64,000 nt of DNA from Burkholderia arboris (lineage in GTDB: Bacteria; Pseudomonadota; Gammaproteobacteria; Burkholderiales; Burkholderiaceae). Positions within the stretch are counted from its first letter, which is position 1; every line of letters begins with the position of its first letter. Below the pieces are notes generated by a model. The model saw only the letters and a list, made by a program, of their open reading frames with translations, made no database searches and was not told the DNA's origin. The position numbers and the translations under genes are program-made. Location of the stretch: the NCBI RefSeq assembly GCF_902499125.1, contig NZ_CABVPX010000001.1:186001-250000 (forward strand). Reading direction: 5' to 3'. This document shows, piece after piece, positions 9,244 to 18,147 of this stretch.

Positions 9244-10491
9244 CTACGCCGCTTCCCCGCTCCCGCACACGACGGGCGCGGCCTGCTGCTGCGACAGGTA
9301 CCGCAACAGCTTCGTCACCATCCATACGACGATGAACGACAACGCGACGAAGAACACCGCGAGCGGCGTCAGCACGTGAATCGACACGAACCCGGCCAGC
9401 CCCATCATCGCGGACGACACGAGCAGCAGCGCGCAACCGAGGATCGCGCTCGTCAGGCCGGCGATATGCGGAAACAGCGAATTGCCCTTGGCCATCAGCG
9501 TCGGGTACATCGCGCCCGCGCAGAAACCCATCACGAGCACCGGCGTCGCGAGCGTCCACACGCGCAGGCCGACGGTCAGCGCCAGCACCAGCATCGCGAC
9601 CGATGCGCCGGCCATCACGCGCGCGCCGATGCGCAGCCGCTGCTCGGCGCTGGGCAGCCCGCGGCCGTGAATCCGGTTCGACAGGCCGCCGAGGAAATAC
9701 ATGAGCCCGATCCCGAGCGCGAGATAGCCGAAGAAGGTTGGCGGCTTGTGCAGCGTGGTCTGCACCATGAACGGCCCGACGATGTTGAACACGAGCAGGA
9801 TGCTGTAGCACAGCCCCTGCGCGAGGAAGCAGCTCTGGAACACCGGGCTCGCGAGCACCTTGCCCGCATTCGTCATCAGCGTGCGCGGCTCGAGATGCAC
9901 CGGCTTCGGCAAGGTTTCGCGGTAGTGCCACAGCAGCGCCCACATCGCCAGCGAGTACACCAGCAGGAACACGAGGCACGCGCGCCAGCCGAACCATTCC
10001 TGCAGGTGCGCGCCGATCACCGGCGCGATGATCGGTGCGAGCCCCCACGCGATCGACATGTACGTGAACGCATGCATCAGCGCCTGGCCCGAGAACGAAT
10101 CGGTGATGATCGCCTTCGCGAGCAGGTTGGTGGTCGCGATCCCGAAGCCCTGCAGGCAGCGCGCGAGCACGAACGTTTCCAGGTTCGGCGCGCCGAGCGA
10201 CAGCACGCAGCCGATCGTGTAGATCACGAGCCCGAACGCGAGCACCCGCTTGCGCCCGTATGCGTCGGCGATCGGCCCGAAGATCAGCTGGCCGAGCGCA
10301 TAGGCCGCCATGTAGCCGGACACGCTCGACTGGATCGCCTGCGGCGTGGTCGCGAACGACCGTGCCATGTCGGGCAGCGCCGGCACGTAGATGTCGATCG
10401 CAAGCTGGCCGGCGGACGAAAACAGGCAGATCAGGAACAGCAGGAAGCGCGGCGAATTCGACTCGCGCGCGGGAGTGGACGTGGCGTTCAT
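9244..10491 (-). CDS. Bcr/CflA-type multidrug efflux MFS transporter
   Basis: A 415-residue major facilitator with about 12 hydrophobic segments. The first helix, the SSSGQLAID-like region (FSSAGQLAIDIYVPALPDM) and the loop DAYGRKRVL are typical of the Bcr/CflA drug:H+ antiporter group. The predicted role is export of drugs or metabolites across the inner membrane; the substrate is not predictable. Start ATG 10491 (MNATSTPARE) is preferred over an upstream in-frame start that adds 20 non-conserved residues. A hyphenated palindrome at 10533-10551 lies just upstream, suggesting control by a dimeric repressor not encoded nearby. Confidence 0.88.
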   Translation of the reverse strand: MNATSTPARESNSPRFLLFLICLFSSAGQLAIDIYVPALPDMARSFATTPQAIQSSVSGYMAAYALGQLIFGPIADAYGRKRVLAFGLVIYTIGCVLSLGAPNLETFVLARCLQGFGIATTNLLAKAIITDSFSGQALMHAFTYMSIAWGLAPIIAPVIGAHLQEWFGWRACLVFLLVYSLAMWALLWHYRETLPKPVHLEPRTLMTNAGKVLASPVFQSCFLAQGLCYSILLVFNIVGPFMVQTTLHKPPTFFGYLALGIGLMYFLGGLSNRIHGRGLPSAEQRLRIGARVMAGASVAMLVLALTVGLRVWTLATPVLVMGFCAGAMYPTLMAKGNSLFPHIAGLTSAILGCALLLVSSAMMGLAGFVSIHVLTPLAVFFVALSFIVVWMVTKLLRYLSQQQAAPVVCGSGEAA

Positions 10492-10532
10492 GACGACTGG
10501 GAAGGATCTCGGGCAGCAGTGTCGCACCGTCA

Positions 10533-10551
10533 ATGTTCGAATTACGAACAT
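10533..10551. promoter_or_regulatory. Palindromic operator upstream of the Bcr/CflA-type pump
   Basis: ATGTTCG-AATTA-CGAACAT is a perfect 7-bp inverted repeat around a 5-bp spacer, 42 bp upstream of the pump's start. Its size and position suit a MarR/TetR/HxlR-type dimer, but the regulator is unidentified. Confidence 0.5.
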
Positions 10552-10797
10552 GCGTGCGATCGTGGCGAATTCCGTATTGTGCCTGTTGTTGCATCAGGCG
10601 ACAGGATTCCCCTGGCGCAGGCGAGGTTGAATGCCGATTGCGGCACATCCTGAAAGACGCTAGCCGGGATGCATCCGTCATCGTGACGGCCCGGCGCCAC
10701 GCGCGCCCGACCTCGCCGCCCGACGCGTTTCGCGTCACTCGCCCTTCCCGTCCGACCCGCCGGCACGCGCCGGCGGTTGTTCACCGTGACGGCCGGA

Positions 10798-11694
10798 TCA
10801 GTACTGCGCCTGGTCCGTCGGATTCTTGAACAGCTGCTTCATCTCCGGCGACAGCGGATAGTTGAGGCTCACGCCCTTCGGCGGAATCGGTTGCGTGAAC
10901 CACCGGTCGTAAAGCTTCTCGGCCGCGCCCGACGTCTGCATCTTCGCGATCACGCCGTCGACCACCTGCTTGAACGCGGGATCGTCCCTGCGCATCATGC
11001 ACGCGTAGTTTTCGTGGACGAGCGGCGTGCCCGTGACTGAATACGCGCCCGGGTTGCGGTCCTTCGCGATCTCGCCGTACAGCAGCGGCTCGTCCATCAC
11101 GAATGCCACCGCGCGCCCGGTCGTGACGTTCATGAACGCTTCGGCGTGATCCTTCGCGCTGATGATCGTCATGTTCATCCCTTTCTCTTCGTTGAGCTTG
11201 CGCAGCAGGCGCTCGTCCGACGTGCCGGCCGTCGTCGCGACCGTCTTGCCGGCCAGGTCCGTGAAGTCCTTCACGCCCGAATCCTTGCGCGTGCTGAAGC
11301 GGATGCCATACAAAAAGATGCTGTTCGAGAACGCGGCCTGCTTCTGCCGTTCGAGCGTGTTCGTCGTCGATCCGCATTCGAAGTCGATCGTCCCGTTCTG
11401 CAGCAGCGGAATCCGGTTCTGCGACGTGATCGGAATTTCCTTCACCGCGAGGTTCGGCAGGTTCAGGTCCGTCTTCAACTGATCGATGATGCGCGCCGCG
11501 ATGTCCCGCGAATAGCCGATGTTCTTCTGCTGATTGTCCGAATACGAGAACGGCACCGACGACTCGCGAATGCCCAGCGACACGATGCCCGTGTCCTTGA
11601 TCTTCTTCAGCGTACCGGTAAGGGCCTCGGCGTGCGCGGCGCCTGCCAGCGCACAGGACAGCGCGACGGCCAGCCAACGGAAACGGCGATCCAT
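10798..11694 (-). CDS. Amino-acid ABC transporter substrate-binding protein (glutamate/aspartate type)
   Basis: A 298-residue periplasmic binding protein of family 3 with a clear signal peptide (MDRRFRWLAVALSCALAGAAHA). The start IGYSRDIAARI, the block IDFECGSTTNTLERQ and AGKTVATTAGTSDERL are typical of GltI-like Glu/Asp-binding proteins. Start ATG 11694 has a good ribosome site (AGGAG 8 bp upstream). No permease or ATPase gene is adjacent, so it either serves a transporter elsewhere or is an orphan receptor. A GC-rich hairpin (10757-10776) follows the stop but lacks a T-run on this strand. Confidence 0.88.
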   Translation of the reverse strand: MDRRFRWLAVALSCALAGAAHAEALTGTLKKIKDTGIVSLGIRESSVPFSYSDNQQKNIGYSRDIAARIIDQLKTDLNLPNLAVKEIPITSQNRIPLLQNGTIDFECGSTTNTLERQKQAAFSNSIFLYGIRFSTRKDSGVKDFTDLAGKTVATTAGTSDERLLRKLNEEKGMNMTIISAKDHAEAFMNVTTGRAVAFVMDEPLLYGEIAKDRNPGAYSVTGTPLVHENYACMMRRDDPAFKQVVDGVIAKMQTSGAAEKLYDRWFTQPIPPKGVSLNYPLSPEMKQLFKNPTDQAQY

Positions 11695-12116
11695 GCTTGT
11701 CTCCTGACGAAACGTTGAGCGAAGCACGATCGTACGCCCGACAATATTCGCGTCACATCAGGGGAAGCGTAAACAACCTTCCACCGCGGCCGGATCCTGA
11801 AAGATGTTTTCCGTACCGCGCAAACCGGCCCGCGCGGCACGTTTCACCCGACCGGGCCGCGCGCCGGCTCGACCCCACCTTCTGTACCGGCCGTTCCAAA
11901 CGCGCGTTCATGCTGCGAAGCAGCAACGTAATCGTTTGCGCCAACCCCTGTTTTTCTCGTGAAACCTGCTCAAGAAGCCGTCGCGCACGCCGTTACCCAG
12001 TGCATGGCGCGTCGCAGCAACCTTGCTGCAACCGTCAGACAAAAACGACAAGGTCCGGGTCAGCCGGACCAGCGCCACCGCCGGCACGACGGTTATCTAC
12101 GAGGATCGAGTTTCAC
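11695..12116. other. Divergent intergenic region
   Basis: This 422-bp spacer separates the amino-acid-binding protein (minus strand) from the subtilisin-like gene (plus strand) and must carry both promoters. I see no convincing coding frame, strong palindrome or near-consensus promoter. Confidence 0.4.
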
Positions 12117-13751
12117 ATGAGAGCCAAACGTTTCAATTTTGCGCTGGCGCGCTCCGCACACGCGCGCATGCTCGCCGGCATGCTATCCGCCGCCGCCCTC
12201 CTGCCTCTCGCCGGTTGCGGCGGTGGAGGCGGCGACGGCAGCAACCCGTCTTCTTCCAACGCGGCGCCCGCACCGGCGCCCGCGCCCGCCCCGACGACCC
12301 CGCCCGCCTCGACCGGCAGCAATGCATGCACCACGCAGCAGGCTGCCGTGCAGATGGCCGCACAGGCCGCGCCCGTCGAGCCGCCGGTCGATCACATCAT
12401 CGTCAAGCTGAAGACGCTGACCGCCACGCGTGCGATGGCCGCCATCGACAACGGCACGCGCCTCGACGCGGTGATCCAGCGGTCGATGACGCGCTGGACG
12501 GCGCCGGTCGCCGGCAGTGCACGCGCCTATGCGAGCACCGTGGCGCAGGCGCCGGTCAACGTACAGGTCGAACGGACGATCTCGAACGGCGCGGCCGTGC
12601 TGTCGCTCGGCCAGCGCATGGCGTCCACCGACGCCGCCGCGCTCGCGCAGGCGTTCGCAGCCGACGGCGATGTCGATTACGCAGAACCGGATCATCCGAT
12701 GCAGATCCGCGACACGCCGAGCGACCCGCTCTACAGCCAGCAGTGGTATCTGTCCGACCCGACCGCCGGCATCGACCTGCCGCCCGCCTGGAACGTGACC
12801 AAGGGTTCGCCGACCGTCGTCACGGCGGTGCTCGACACCGGATACCGGCCGCACGCCGACATCGTCGGCAACCTGCTGCCCGGCTACAGCTTCATCACCA
12901 ACGTCAACACCAGCAACAACGGCCTGTCGCGCGGCCCTGACGCAACCGATCCGGGCGACTGGGTCACGCAGCAGGAACTGAGCAACGCGAGCGGCCCGTA
13001 CTATCAATGCGAGAGCCAGCCGAGCGACAGCAGCTGGCACGGCACGCGCGTGATGGGTGTGATCGGCGCGACCGCCAACAACGGCACCGGCATCGCCGGC
13101 GTGTCGTGGCTCGGCCGGATCCTGCCGGTGCGCGTGCTCGGCAAGTGCGGCGGCGTGACGAGCGACATCGCCGACGGGATGCGCTGGGCAGCCGGCATCC
13201 CCGTGAACGGCGTACCGACGAACCCGACGCCTGCCAAGGTCATCAACCTGAGCCTCGGCGGTGTCGGCGCATGCAGCACGACGTTCCAGCAGGCGATCGA
13301 CGACGTGACCGCGAAAGGCGTGACCGTGGTCGTCGCGGCCGGCAACGACGGCCTGTCGACCGGGCTCGACCAGCCCGCGAACTGCCGCGGCGTGATCAGT
13401 GTCGGCGCGACCGACGCGACCGGCCGACGCGCATCGTTCAGCAACTTCGGCGCCGATGTGTCGCTGAGCGCGCCGGGCGTCAACATCCTGTCGACGTCGA
13501 ACACCGGCACGACGACGCCGGGCTCGGACACCTACGGCCTCGCGAACGGCACCAGCCTCGCGACGCCGCAAGTGACGGGCGTCGCCGCACTGATGCTGTC
13601 GGTGAACGGCAACCTCACGCCCGCGCAGATCCAGCAGAAGCTGCAAGGCGGCACGCGTGCGGCGAAACTGGCAGCGGGCACGTCGTGCACCGCGATGCCT
13701 GCGGGCTCGGGCATCCTCGATGCAGGCGCCGCCGTGGCAGCAGCCCACTGA
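12117..13751 (+). CDS. S8 family serine peptidase (subtilisin-like lipoprotein)
   Basis: A 544-residue secreted protease. The N-terminus has a lipoprotein signal ending LPLAGCGGGG, followed by a Pro/Ala-rich linker and a propeptide of about 130 residues. The catalytic domain carries Asp240 (VLDTGY), His308 (WHGTRVMGVIGA), the oxyanion Asn in AAGND and Ser480 (NGTSLATPQVTG), so the full triad is present. ATG 12117 opens directly into the signal peptide; the longer open frame upstream lacks one. A strong terminator follows. It resembles the serine metalloprotease-like MprA exoproteases of Burkholderia in layout, but the lipobox suggests a surface-anchored enzyme. Confidence 0.9.
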   Translation: MRAKRFNFALARSAHARMLAGMLSAAALLPLAGCGGGGGDGSNPSSSNAAPAPAPAPAPTTPPASTGSNACTTQQAAVQMAAQAAPVEPPVDHIIVKLKTLTATRAMAAIDNGTRLDAVIQRSMTRWTAPVAGSARAYASTVAQAPVNVQVERTISNGAAVLSLGQRMASTDAAALAQAFAADGDVDYAEPDHPMQIRDTPSDPLYSQQWYLSDPTAGIDLPPAWNVTKGSPTVVTAVLDTGYRPHADIVGNLLPGYSFITNVNTSNNGLSRGPDATDPGDWVTQQELSNASGPYYQCESQPSDSSWHGTRVMGVIGATANNGTGIAGVSWLGRILPVRVLGKCGGVTSDIADGMRWAAGIPVNGVPTNPTPAKVINLSLGGVGACSTTFQQAIDDVTAKGVTVVVAAGNDGLSTGLDQPANCRGVISVGATDATGRRASFSNFGADVSLSAPGVNILSTSNTGTTTPGSDTYGLANGTSLATPQVTGVAALMLSVNGNLTPAQIQQKLQGGTRAAKLAAGTSCTAMPAGSGILDAGAAVAAAH

Positions 13752-13772
13752 CGCCGGTACGCCGCGTCGACT

Positions 13773-13819
13773 CGGCCGCGCGCATGCCAACCTGGCCTGC
13801 GCGCGGCCGTTTCTTCTTT
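13773..13819 (+). terminator. Strong intrinsic terminator after the S8 peptidase
   Basis: Perfect 12-bp arms CGGCCGCGCGCA (13773-13784) and TGCGCGCGGCCG (13798-13809) are followed by TTTCTTCTTT. It isolates the downstream mgtA leader from the peptidase gene. Confidence 0.85.
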
Positions 13820-13889
13820 GGCGCGACGGCGCGCCGGCGAGCGCGCATCGGCCCGGTTACGCTTCTCGAAATAACACCTGACAAAAGGG

Positions 13890-13919
13890 TTGACGCTTCG
13901 CACAGCGAGCCATTACCAT
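13890..13919 (+). promoter_or_regulatory. Probable sigma-70 promoter of the mgtA leader
   Basis: TTGACG (13890-13895) and TACCAT (13914-13919) are separated by 18 bp. This predicts a transcript starting near 13926, about 545 nt before mgtA. Confidence 0.55.
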
Positions 13920-13936
13920 CGCTCCCGTCTAATTAC

Positions 13937-14002
13937 ATGGAGTGTTCTGTGAACACCGATGCGAGTTGTAGTTGGTGCTTGGCCAACTTGACTGCTGCCT
14001 GA
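13937..14002 (+). CDS. Putative leader peptide upstream of mgtA (21 aa)
   Basis: A 21-codon frame beginning MECSVNTDASCSWC and ending TAA-free at TGA; a GTG four codons in is an alternative start. It begins about 11 nt after the predicted transcription start, so little room remains for a ribosome site if ATG is used; GTG 13949 has GGAG a few bases upstream. It has three Cys and one Trp in 21 residues. It is likely regulatory rather than a functional product; no homologue is recognised. Confidence 0.35.
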   Translation: MECSVNTDASCSWCLANLTAA

Positions 14003-14264
14003 GGAAAACGCGCAGAGCCTCGTCTTCTGCCGCATCCCGGGAAGCAGGATGCGGCGTCCTTCCGGCCTGAATACTGGCCCGATCTCCCGCCGAATTTTTC
14101 GATGTTGTCGAATGCACGCGACGCGCCGTCGCGCGCGTGCATTCGTGTTGCGCGCAGCGCCAGCCGCGTGCACCTTCCGTTCGCGTGCCGTCCGGCCGCG
14201 CGCCTCGTTGCGCGTGGCGCAGTCGATCGCCCGTGCCGATTATCCGCAACCGACAGGAGTGCAG

Positions 14265-14423
14265 ATGAACTCAGACGACAGTAGTCGATTACCGCTCGCC
14301 GGTGCGACGCTGCGCATCGACACGCCGACCGCATCGCGCGCGCCGGCGAGCGTTCCCGCCTTTACCGATCCACAGCCGATCGCGCCTGACGCGACGCGGC
14401 GGGGAGCGCTCGTGCGTCGATAA
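14265..14423 (+). CDS. Putative proline-rich leader ORF before mgtA (52 aa)
   Basis: A 52-residue frame with a good ribosome site (AGGAG, 5 bp spacing). It has seven prolines, including the acidic/proline stretch DPQPIAPD at residues 35-42, and uses codons rare in this genome (TTA, CCA, CCT, CGA, TCA). Its stop lies in the loop of the 14398-14443 hairpin, 47 bp before mgtA. MgtL of Salmonella/E. coli contains an EPDP stretch that destabilises ribosomes at low Mg2+; the analogy is inference. It could instead be a small protein in its own right. Confidence 0.45.
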   Translation: MNSDDSSRLPLAGATLRIDTPTASRAPASVPAFTDPQPIAPDATRRGALVRR

Positions 14424-14470
14424 CGTCACGGCCGCTCCCCGCCCGCCGCCTCGTGCGCAAGGAGCGACTC

Positions 14471-17236
14471 ATGACAACACGACACAACACATCGCAGAAG
14501 AAACAGCGCGGCTTCATCAAGACCGGCGCCGGCCAGCAGAACGCACCGCGCATCATGCGCGCCGCGCAGGAAGCAGCCCGTCCGCTCGAAGACACGCTCA
14601 AGGCGCTGCACACCAGCACGCGCGGCCTCACCTACGACCAGGCCGCCGACCGCCTGCAGCACTACGGCCCGAACGAAATCGCGCACGACAAGCCGCCGCA
14701 CTGGACCCGCCAGTTGCTGCTCTCGTTCCACAACCCGTTCGTCTACGTGCTGCTGGTGCTGGCCGCCATCAGCTTCTTCACCGACGTCTACTTCGCGGCG
14801 CCCGACGATCGCGACTACGTCGGCATGACGATCCTGCTGACGATGGTCACGATCAGCGCGCTGCTGCGCTTCGTGCAGGAATTCCGTTCGCTGCGCGCCG
14901 CCGAGAAGCTCAAGGCGATGGTCCGCACGACGGCCACCGTGCAGCGTGCCGTGACCGACACGTCCGAGCCGACGCGCCGCGAGGTGCCGATGCGCGAAGT
15001 CGTGACCGGCGACATCGTGCACCTGTCGGCCGGCGACATGATCCCTGCCGACGTGCGCCTGCTCGCATCGCGCGACCTGTTCATCAGCCAGGCCGTGCTG
15101 ACCGGCGAGGCGCTGCCCGTCGAGAAGTACGACACGCTCGGCGCGGTGGCCGGCAAATCCGCGAACACGCGTGCGGCCGGCGCGGCAAACGATGCGTCGG
15201 CGTCGCTGCTCGATCTCGAGAACGTGTGCTTCATGGGCACCAACGTCGTCAGCGGCACGGCAACCGCCGTCGTCGTCGCGACCGGCGAGGATACGTACTT
15301 CGGGTCGCTCGCGCGCAACGTCGTGAGCCACAAGCGCATCGAGACGAGCTTCGACCGCGGCGTCGCGAGCGTGAGCTGGCTGCTGATCAAGTTCATGTTC
15401 GTGATGGTGCCGATCGTGTTCATGATCAACGGGCTGACCAAGGGAGACTGGCTGAGCGCGCTCACGTTCGCCCTCGCGGTGGCCGTCGGCCTGACGCCCG
15501 AGATGCTGCCGATGATCGTCAGCGCGAACCTCGCGCGCGGCGCAGTTGCGATGGCGCGCCGCAAGGTGGTCGTCAAGCGGCTGAACTCGGTGCAGAACTT
15601 CGGCGCAATGGACGTGCTGTGTACCGACAAGACCGGCACGCTCACGCAGGACAAGATCATCCTCGAACATCACCTCGACCTGTCCGGTCACAAGAACGAG
15701 GAAATCCTGCGGCTCGGCTGGCTGAACAGCTTCCACCAGAGCGGCCAGAAGAACCTGATCGACATCGCGGTCGTCGCACGCGCCGACGAGATCGGCGAGC
15801 GCGTGAAGCCACAGGGCTACAAGAAGATCGACGAACTGCCGTTCGACTTCGTGCGGCGCCGCCTGTCGGTGGTCGTCGAGGACAAGCACGGCACGCACCA
15901 GCTGATCTGCAAGGGCGCGGTCGAGGAAATGCTGGCGGTGTCGACCCACGTGCAGGATGAGGACGGCATCCGCCCGCTCGACTTCGTCGCGCGCAAGCGG
16001 CTGCTCGAACAGGCCACCGCGTACAACGAGGACGGCTTCCGCGTGCTCGTGCTCGCGACCCGCACGATTGCGCGCGGTGACGAACGCGCGCAGTACCGCA
16101 CTGCCGACGAACACGATCTCGTCGTGCGCGGCTTCCTGACCTTCCTCGATCCGCCGAAGGAATCGGCCGCGCCGGCACTCGCCGCGCTGCGCGAGAACGG
16201 CGTCGCGGTCAAGGTACTGACGGGCGACAACCCGACCGTCACGATGAAGGTGTGCCGCCAGGTCGGCCTCGAGCCCGGCAAGCCGATGCTCGGCGCGGAA
16301 ATCGAAGCACTCGACGACGAAACGCTCGCCAAGGTCGTCGAACGCACGACCGTGTTCGCGAAGCTCACGCCGCTGCAGAAGGCGCGCATCGTCAAGGCGC
16401 TGCAGGCGAACGGCCACACGGTCGGCTTCCTCGGCGACGGCATCAACGATGCCCCCGCGCTGCGCGACGCCGACGTCGGCATCTCGGTCGACAGCGGCGC
16501 CGACATCGCAAAGGAAACCGCCGACATCATCCTGCTCGAAAAGAGCCTGATGGTGCTCGAGGAAGGCGTGATCAAGGGCCGCGAAACGTTCGGCAACATC
16601 CTGAAGTACCTGAACATGACCGCCAGCTCCAATTTCGGCAACGTGTTTTCGGTGCTCGTCGCCAGCGCGTTCCTGCCGTGGGAGCCGATGCTCGCGACCC
16701 AGCTGCTCGTGCTGAACCTGATCTACGACACGTCGCAGATGCTGCTGCCGTGGGACAAGATGGATCCCGAGTTCCTGAAGAAGCCGCGCAAGTGGGAAGC
16801 CGGCAACATCAGCCGCTTCATGCTGTGGGTCGGGCCCACGTCGTCGGTGTTCGACATCACGACGTACATCCTGATGTGGACCGTGTTCGGCGCGGGCGCG
16901 CTGTATCACCTGAACGGCGGTACCGGCGGCCAGATCGTGATGAACTCGGGCTGGTTCATCGAGAGCCTCGTGTCGCAGACGCTCGTCGTACACCTGCTGC
17001 GCACGCAGAAGATCCCGTTCCTGCAGAGCACGGCGTCGCTGCCGGTGCTGCTGTCGACCTTCACCGCGATCGCGATCGGCTGCTGGCTGCCGTTCTCGCC
17101 GTTCGCGGAGGCGATCGGCTTCATGCACCTGCCGGGCACCTACTGGCTGTGGCTCGCCGCGACGATGGTTGGCTACATCGTGCTCGCGCAGATGGTCAAG
17201 ACGATCTACGTGCGCCGCTACAAGCAGTGGTTCTGA
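14471..17236 (+). CDS. mgtA: Magnesium-translocating P-type ATPase
   Basis: A 921-residue inner-membrane P3-type ATPase that imports Mg2+ using ATP. It has an N-terminal cation-ATPase domain, the TGEALPVEK actuator motif, phosphorylation motif DKTGTLT (Asp386), GDGINDAP (655-662), and about ten membrane helices. Length and the C-terminal helix bundle match MgtA/MgtB. ATG 14471 has AAGGAG 6 bp upstream. Expression is probably governed by the long leader described above; a PhoP-type box was not identified. The next gene begins 98 bp downstream past a hairpin. Confidence 0.95.
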   Translation: MTTRHNTSQKKQRGFIKTGAGQQNAPRIMRAAQEAARPLEDTLKALHTSTRGLTYDQAADRLQHYGPNEIAHDKPPHWTRQLLLSFHNPFVYVLLVLAAISFFTDVYFAAPDDRDYVGMTILLTMVTISALLRFVQEFRSLRAAEKLKAMVRTTATVQRAVTDTSEPTRREVPMREVVTGDIVHLSAGDMIPADVRLLASRDLFISQAVLTGEALPVEKYDTLGAVAGKSANTRAAGAANDASASLLDLENVCFMGTNVVSGTATAVVVATGEDTYFGSLARNVVSHKRIETSFDRGVASVSWLLIKFMFVMVPIVFMINGLTKGDWLSALTFALAVAVGLTPEMLPMIVSANLARGAVAMARRKVVVKRLNSVQNFGAMDVLCTDKTGTLTQDKIILEHHLDLSGHKNEEILRLGWLNSFHQSGQKNLIDIAVVARADEIGERVKPQGYKKIDELPFDFVRRRLSVVVEDKHGTHQLICKGAVEEMLAVSTHVQDEDGIRPLDFVARKRLLEQATAYNEDGFRVLVLATRTIARGDERAQYRTADEHDLVVRGFLTFLDPPKESAAPALAALRENGVAVKVLTGDNPTVTMKVCRQVGLEPGKPMLGAEIEALDDETLAKVVERTTVFAKLTPLQKARIVKALQANGHTVGFLGDGINDAPALRDADVGISVDSGADIAKETADIILLEKSLMVLEEGVIKGRETFGNILKYLNMTASSNFGNVFSVLVASAFLPWEPMLATQLLVLNLIYDTSQMLLPWDKMDPEFLKKPRKWEAGNISRFMLWVGPTSSVFDITTYILMWTVFGAGALYHLNGGTGGQIVMNSGWFIESLVSQTLVVHLLRTQKIPFLQSTASLPVLLSTFTAIAIGCWLPFSPFAEAIGFMHLPGTYWLWLAATMVGYIVLAQMVKTIYVRRYKQWF

Positions 17237-17278
17237 TTCCGTCCTGAATCTGTACCGATTCCGACCGGATGACGACGC

Positions 17279-17306
17279 GCCGGCCCGCACCACGCTGCGG
17301 GCCGGC
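17279..17306 (+). terminator. GC hairpin between mgtA and the next gene
   Basis: Perfect 10-bp arms GCCGGCCCGC and GCGGGCCGGC with an 8-nt loop. There is no T-run, so it may be an mRNA-stabilising or partial terminator hairpin. Confidence 0.35.
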
Positions 17307-17334
17307 ACGCTCACGACGCTCTACGGGTAATGTG

Positions 17335-18078
17335 ATGAAAAGAATCCTTCCGCTCGCCGCCGCGAGCGCACTCCTCGCGCCGATCGAAGCCTTTGCCGCC
17401 CATCCGCTCGTCAGCGACGACACCGGCACGCAGGGCAACGCCAACTGGCAGTTCGAGTTCAACGGCGAGGAAACCTCGAAACAGGAAGACAGCGGCCGCC
17501 ACCAGTTGTGGAACGCAACACTCACGCGCGGCTTCGGCGAACACGTCGACGTGTACGTCAACGCGCCGTACACGCATCTGCAGACGCGATCCGACGAGAA
17601 CGGCGCCGGCATCGGCGATGTCGAGATCGGCATGAAATGGCGATTCGTCGAACGCGGGCCGCTGTCGTTCGCGCTGAAACCGAAACTGACGATGCCGACC
17701 GGCAACGACAGCCGCGGGCTCGGCACGGGCCGTGTCGGCACCGGCGCGACGCTGCTCGTGCAGGCCGACGCCACGCGTGTCTCGCTGCTCGCGAACGCGG
17801 GCTTCACGTACCAGCCGAATCGCCAGGGCGACCTGACGTCGGTCTGGGCCGTGTCGGCCGCGGCGATCTACAAGGCGACCGACCGGCTGCAACTCGTGGC
17901 CGACATCGGCACGTCGCGCAACACCGAACGCACGGCCGGCGCGAATCCGGCGTTCGTGCTCGCGGGCGCGATCTATTCGCCGACGCGCTGGCTCGATCTC
18001 GACATCGGCTACCGGCGCGGGCTGAACGACCAGACCTACCGTCATTCTGTGATGGGCGGCGTGACTGCCCGCTGGTGA
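17335..18078 (+). CDS. Putative outer-membrane beta-barrel protein, MgtA-linked
   Basis: A 247-residue protein with a signal peptide (cleavage after IEAFA) and alternating aromatic/polar beta strands ending in an aromatic residue (TARW), as in outer-membrane barrels. The pattern (HPLVSDDTGTQGNANWQFE, then VDVYVNAPY, IGDVEIGMKWRF) resembles the Phenol_MetA_deg/transporter-like family of unknown role. It lies 98 bp after mgtA on the same strand and ends at a strong terminator, so it may share the transcript and help cation passage across the outer membrane; that link is inference. ATG 17335 starts the signal peptide. Confidence 0.7.
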   Translation: MKRILPLAAASALLAPIEAFAAHPLVSDDTGTQGNANWQFEFNGEETSKQEDSGRHQLWNATLTRGFGEHVDVYVNAPYTHLQTRSDENGAGIGDVEIGMKWRFVERGPLSFALKPKLTMPTGNDSRGLGTGRVGTGATLLVQADATRVSLLANAGFTYQPNRQGDLTSVWAVSAAAIYKATDRLQLVADIGTSRNTERTAGANPAFVLAGAIYSPTRWLDLDIGYRRGLNDQTYRHSVMGGVTARW

Positions 18079-18118
18079 TGTGCGGTCCGGCGCGGCGGAC
18101 GCGCGTGGCCAGCACACG

Positions 18119-18144
18119 ACGGGCCGCATCGGCGGCCCGTTTTT
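18119..18144. terminator. Terminator between convergent genes
   Basis: ACGGGCCGC and GCGGCCCGT form a perfect 9-bp stem with a 4-nt loop, followed by TTTTC on the plus strand. It ends the mgtA-barrel unit; the facing gene is 4 bp away on the other strand. Confidence 0.85.
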
Positions 18145-18147
18145 CAT

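Larger units (their letters stand above)
13926..14470 (+). promoter_or_regulatory. Long structured 5' leader of mgtA
   Basis: The stretch between the predicted start site and mgtA carries two short ORFs (13937-14002 and 14265-14423) and three strong hairpins. The hairpins are GCCGCATCC/GGATGCGGC (14029-14055), the 12-bp CGAATGCACGCG/CGCGTGCATTCG (14109-14145), and GGCGGGGAGCG/CGCTCCCCGCC (14398-14443). The last one spans the stop of the second ORF and ends 15 bp before the mgtA Shine-Dalgarno sequence. The architecture resembles translation-coupled Mg2+-transporter leaders such as mgtL of enterobacteria, but no sequence homology is claimed. Confidence 0.5.

Noticed and set aside
10757..10776. 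Terminator for the amino-acid-binding protein gene
   Set aside because: The 8-bp hairpin has no T-run on the minus strand, so I do not list it as a terminator.
14426..17314. A 962-codon minus-strand frame opposite mgtA
   Set aside because: The opposite strand encodes an intact MgtA with all motifs; this frame is Arg/His-rich without domains.
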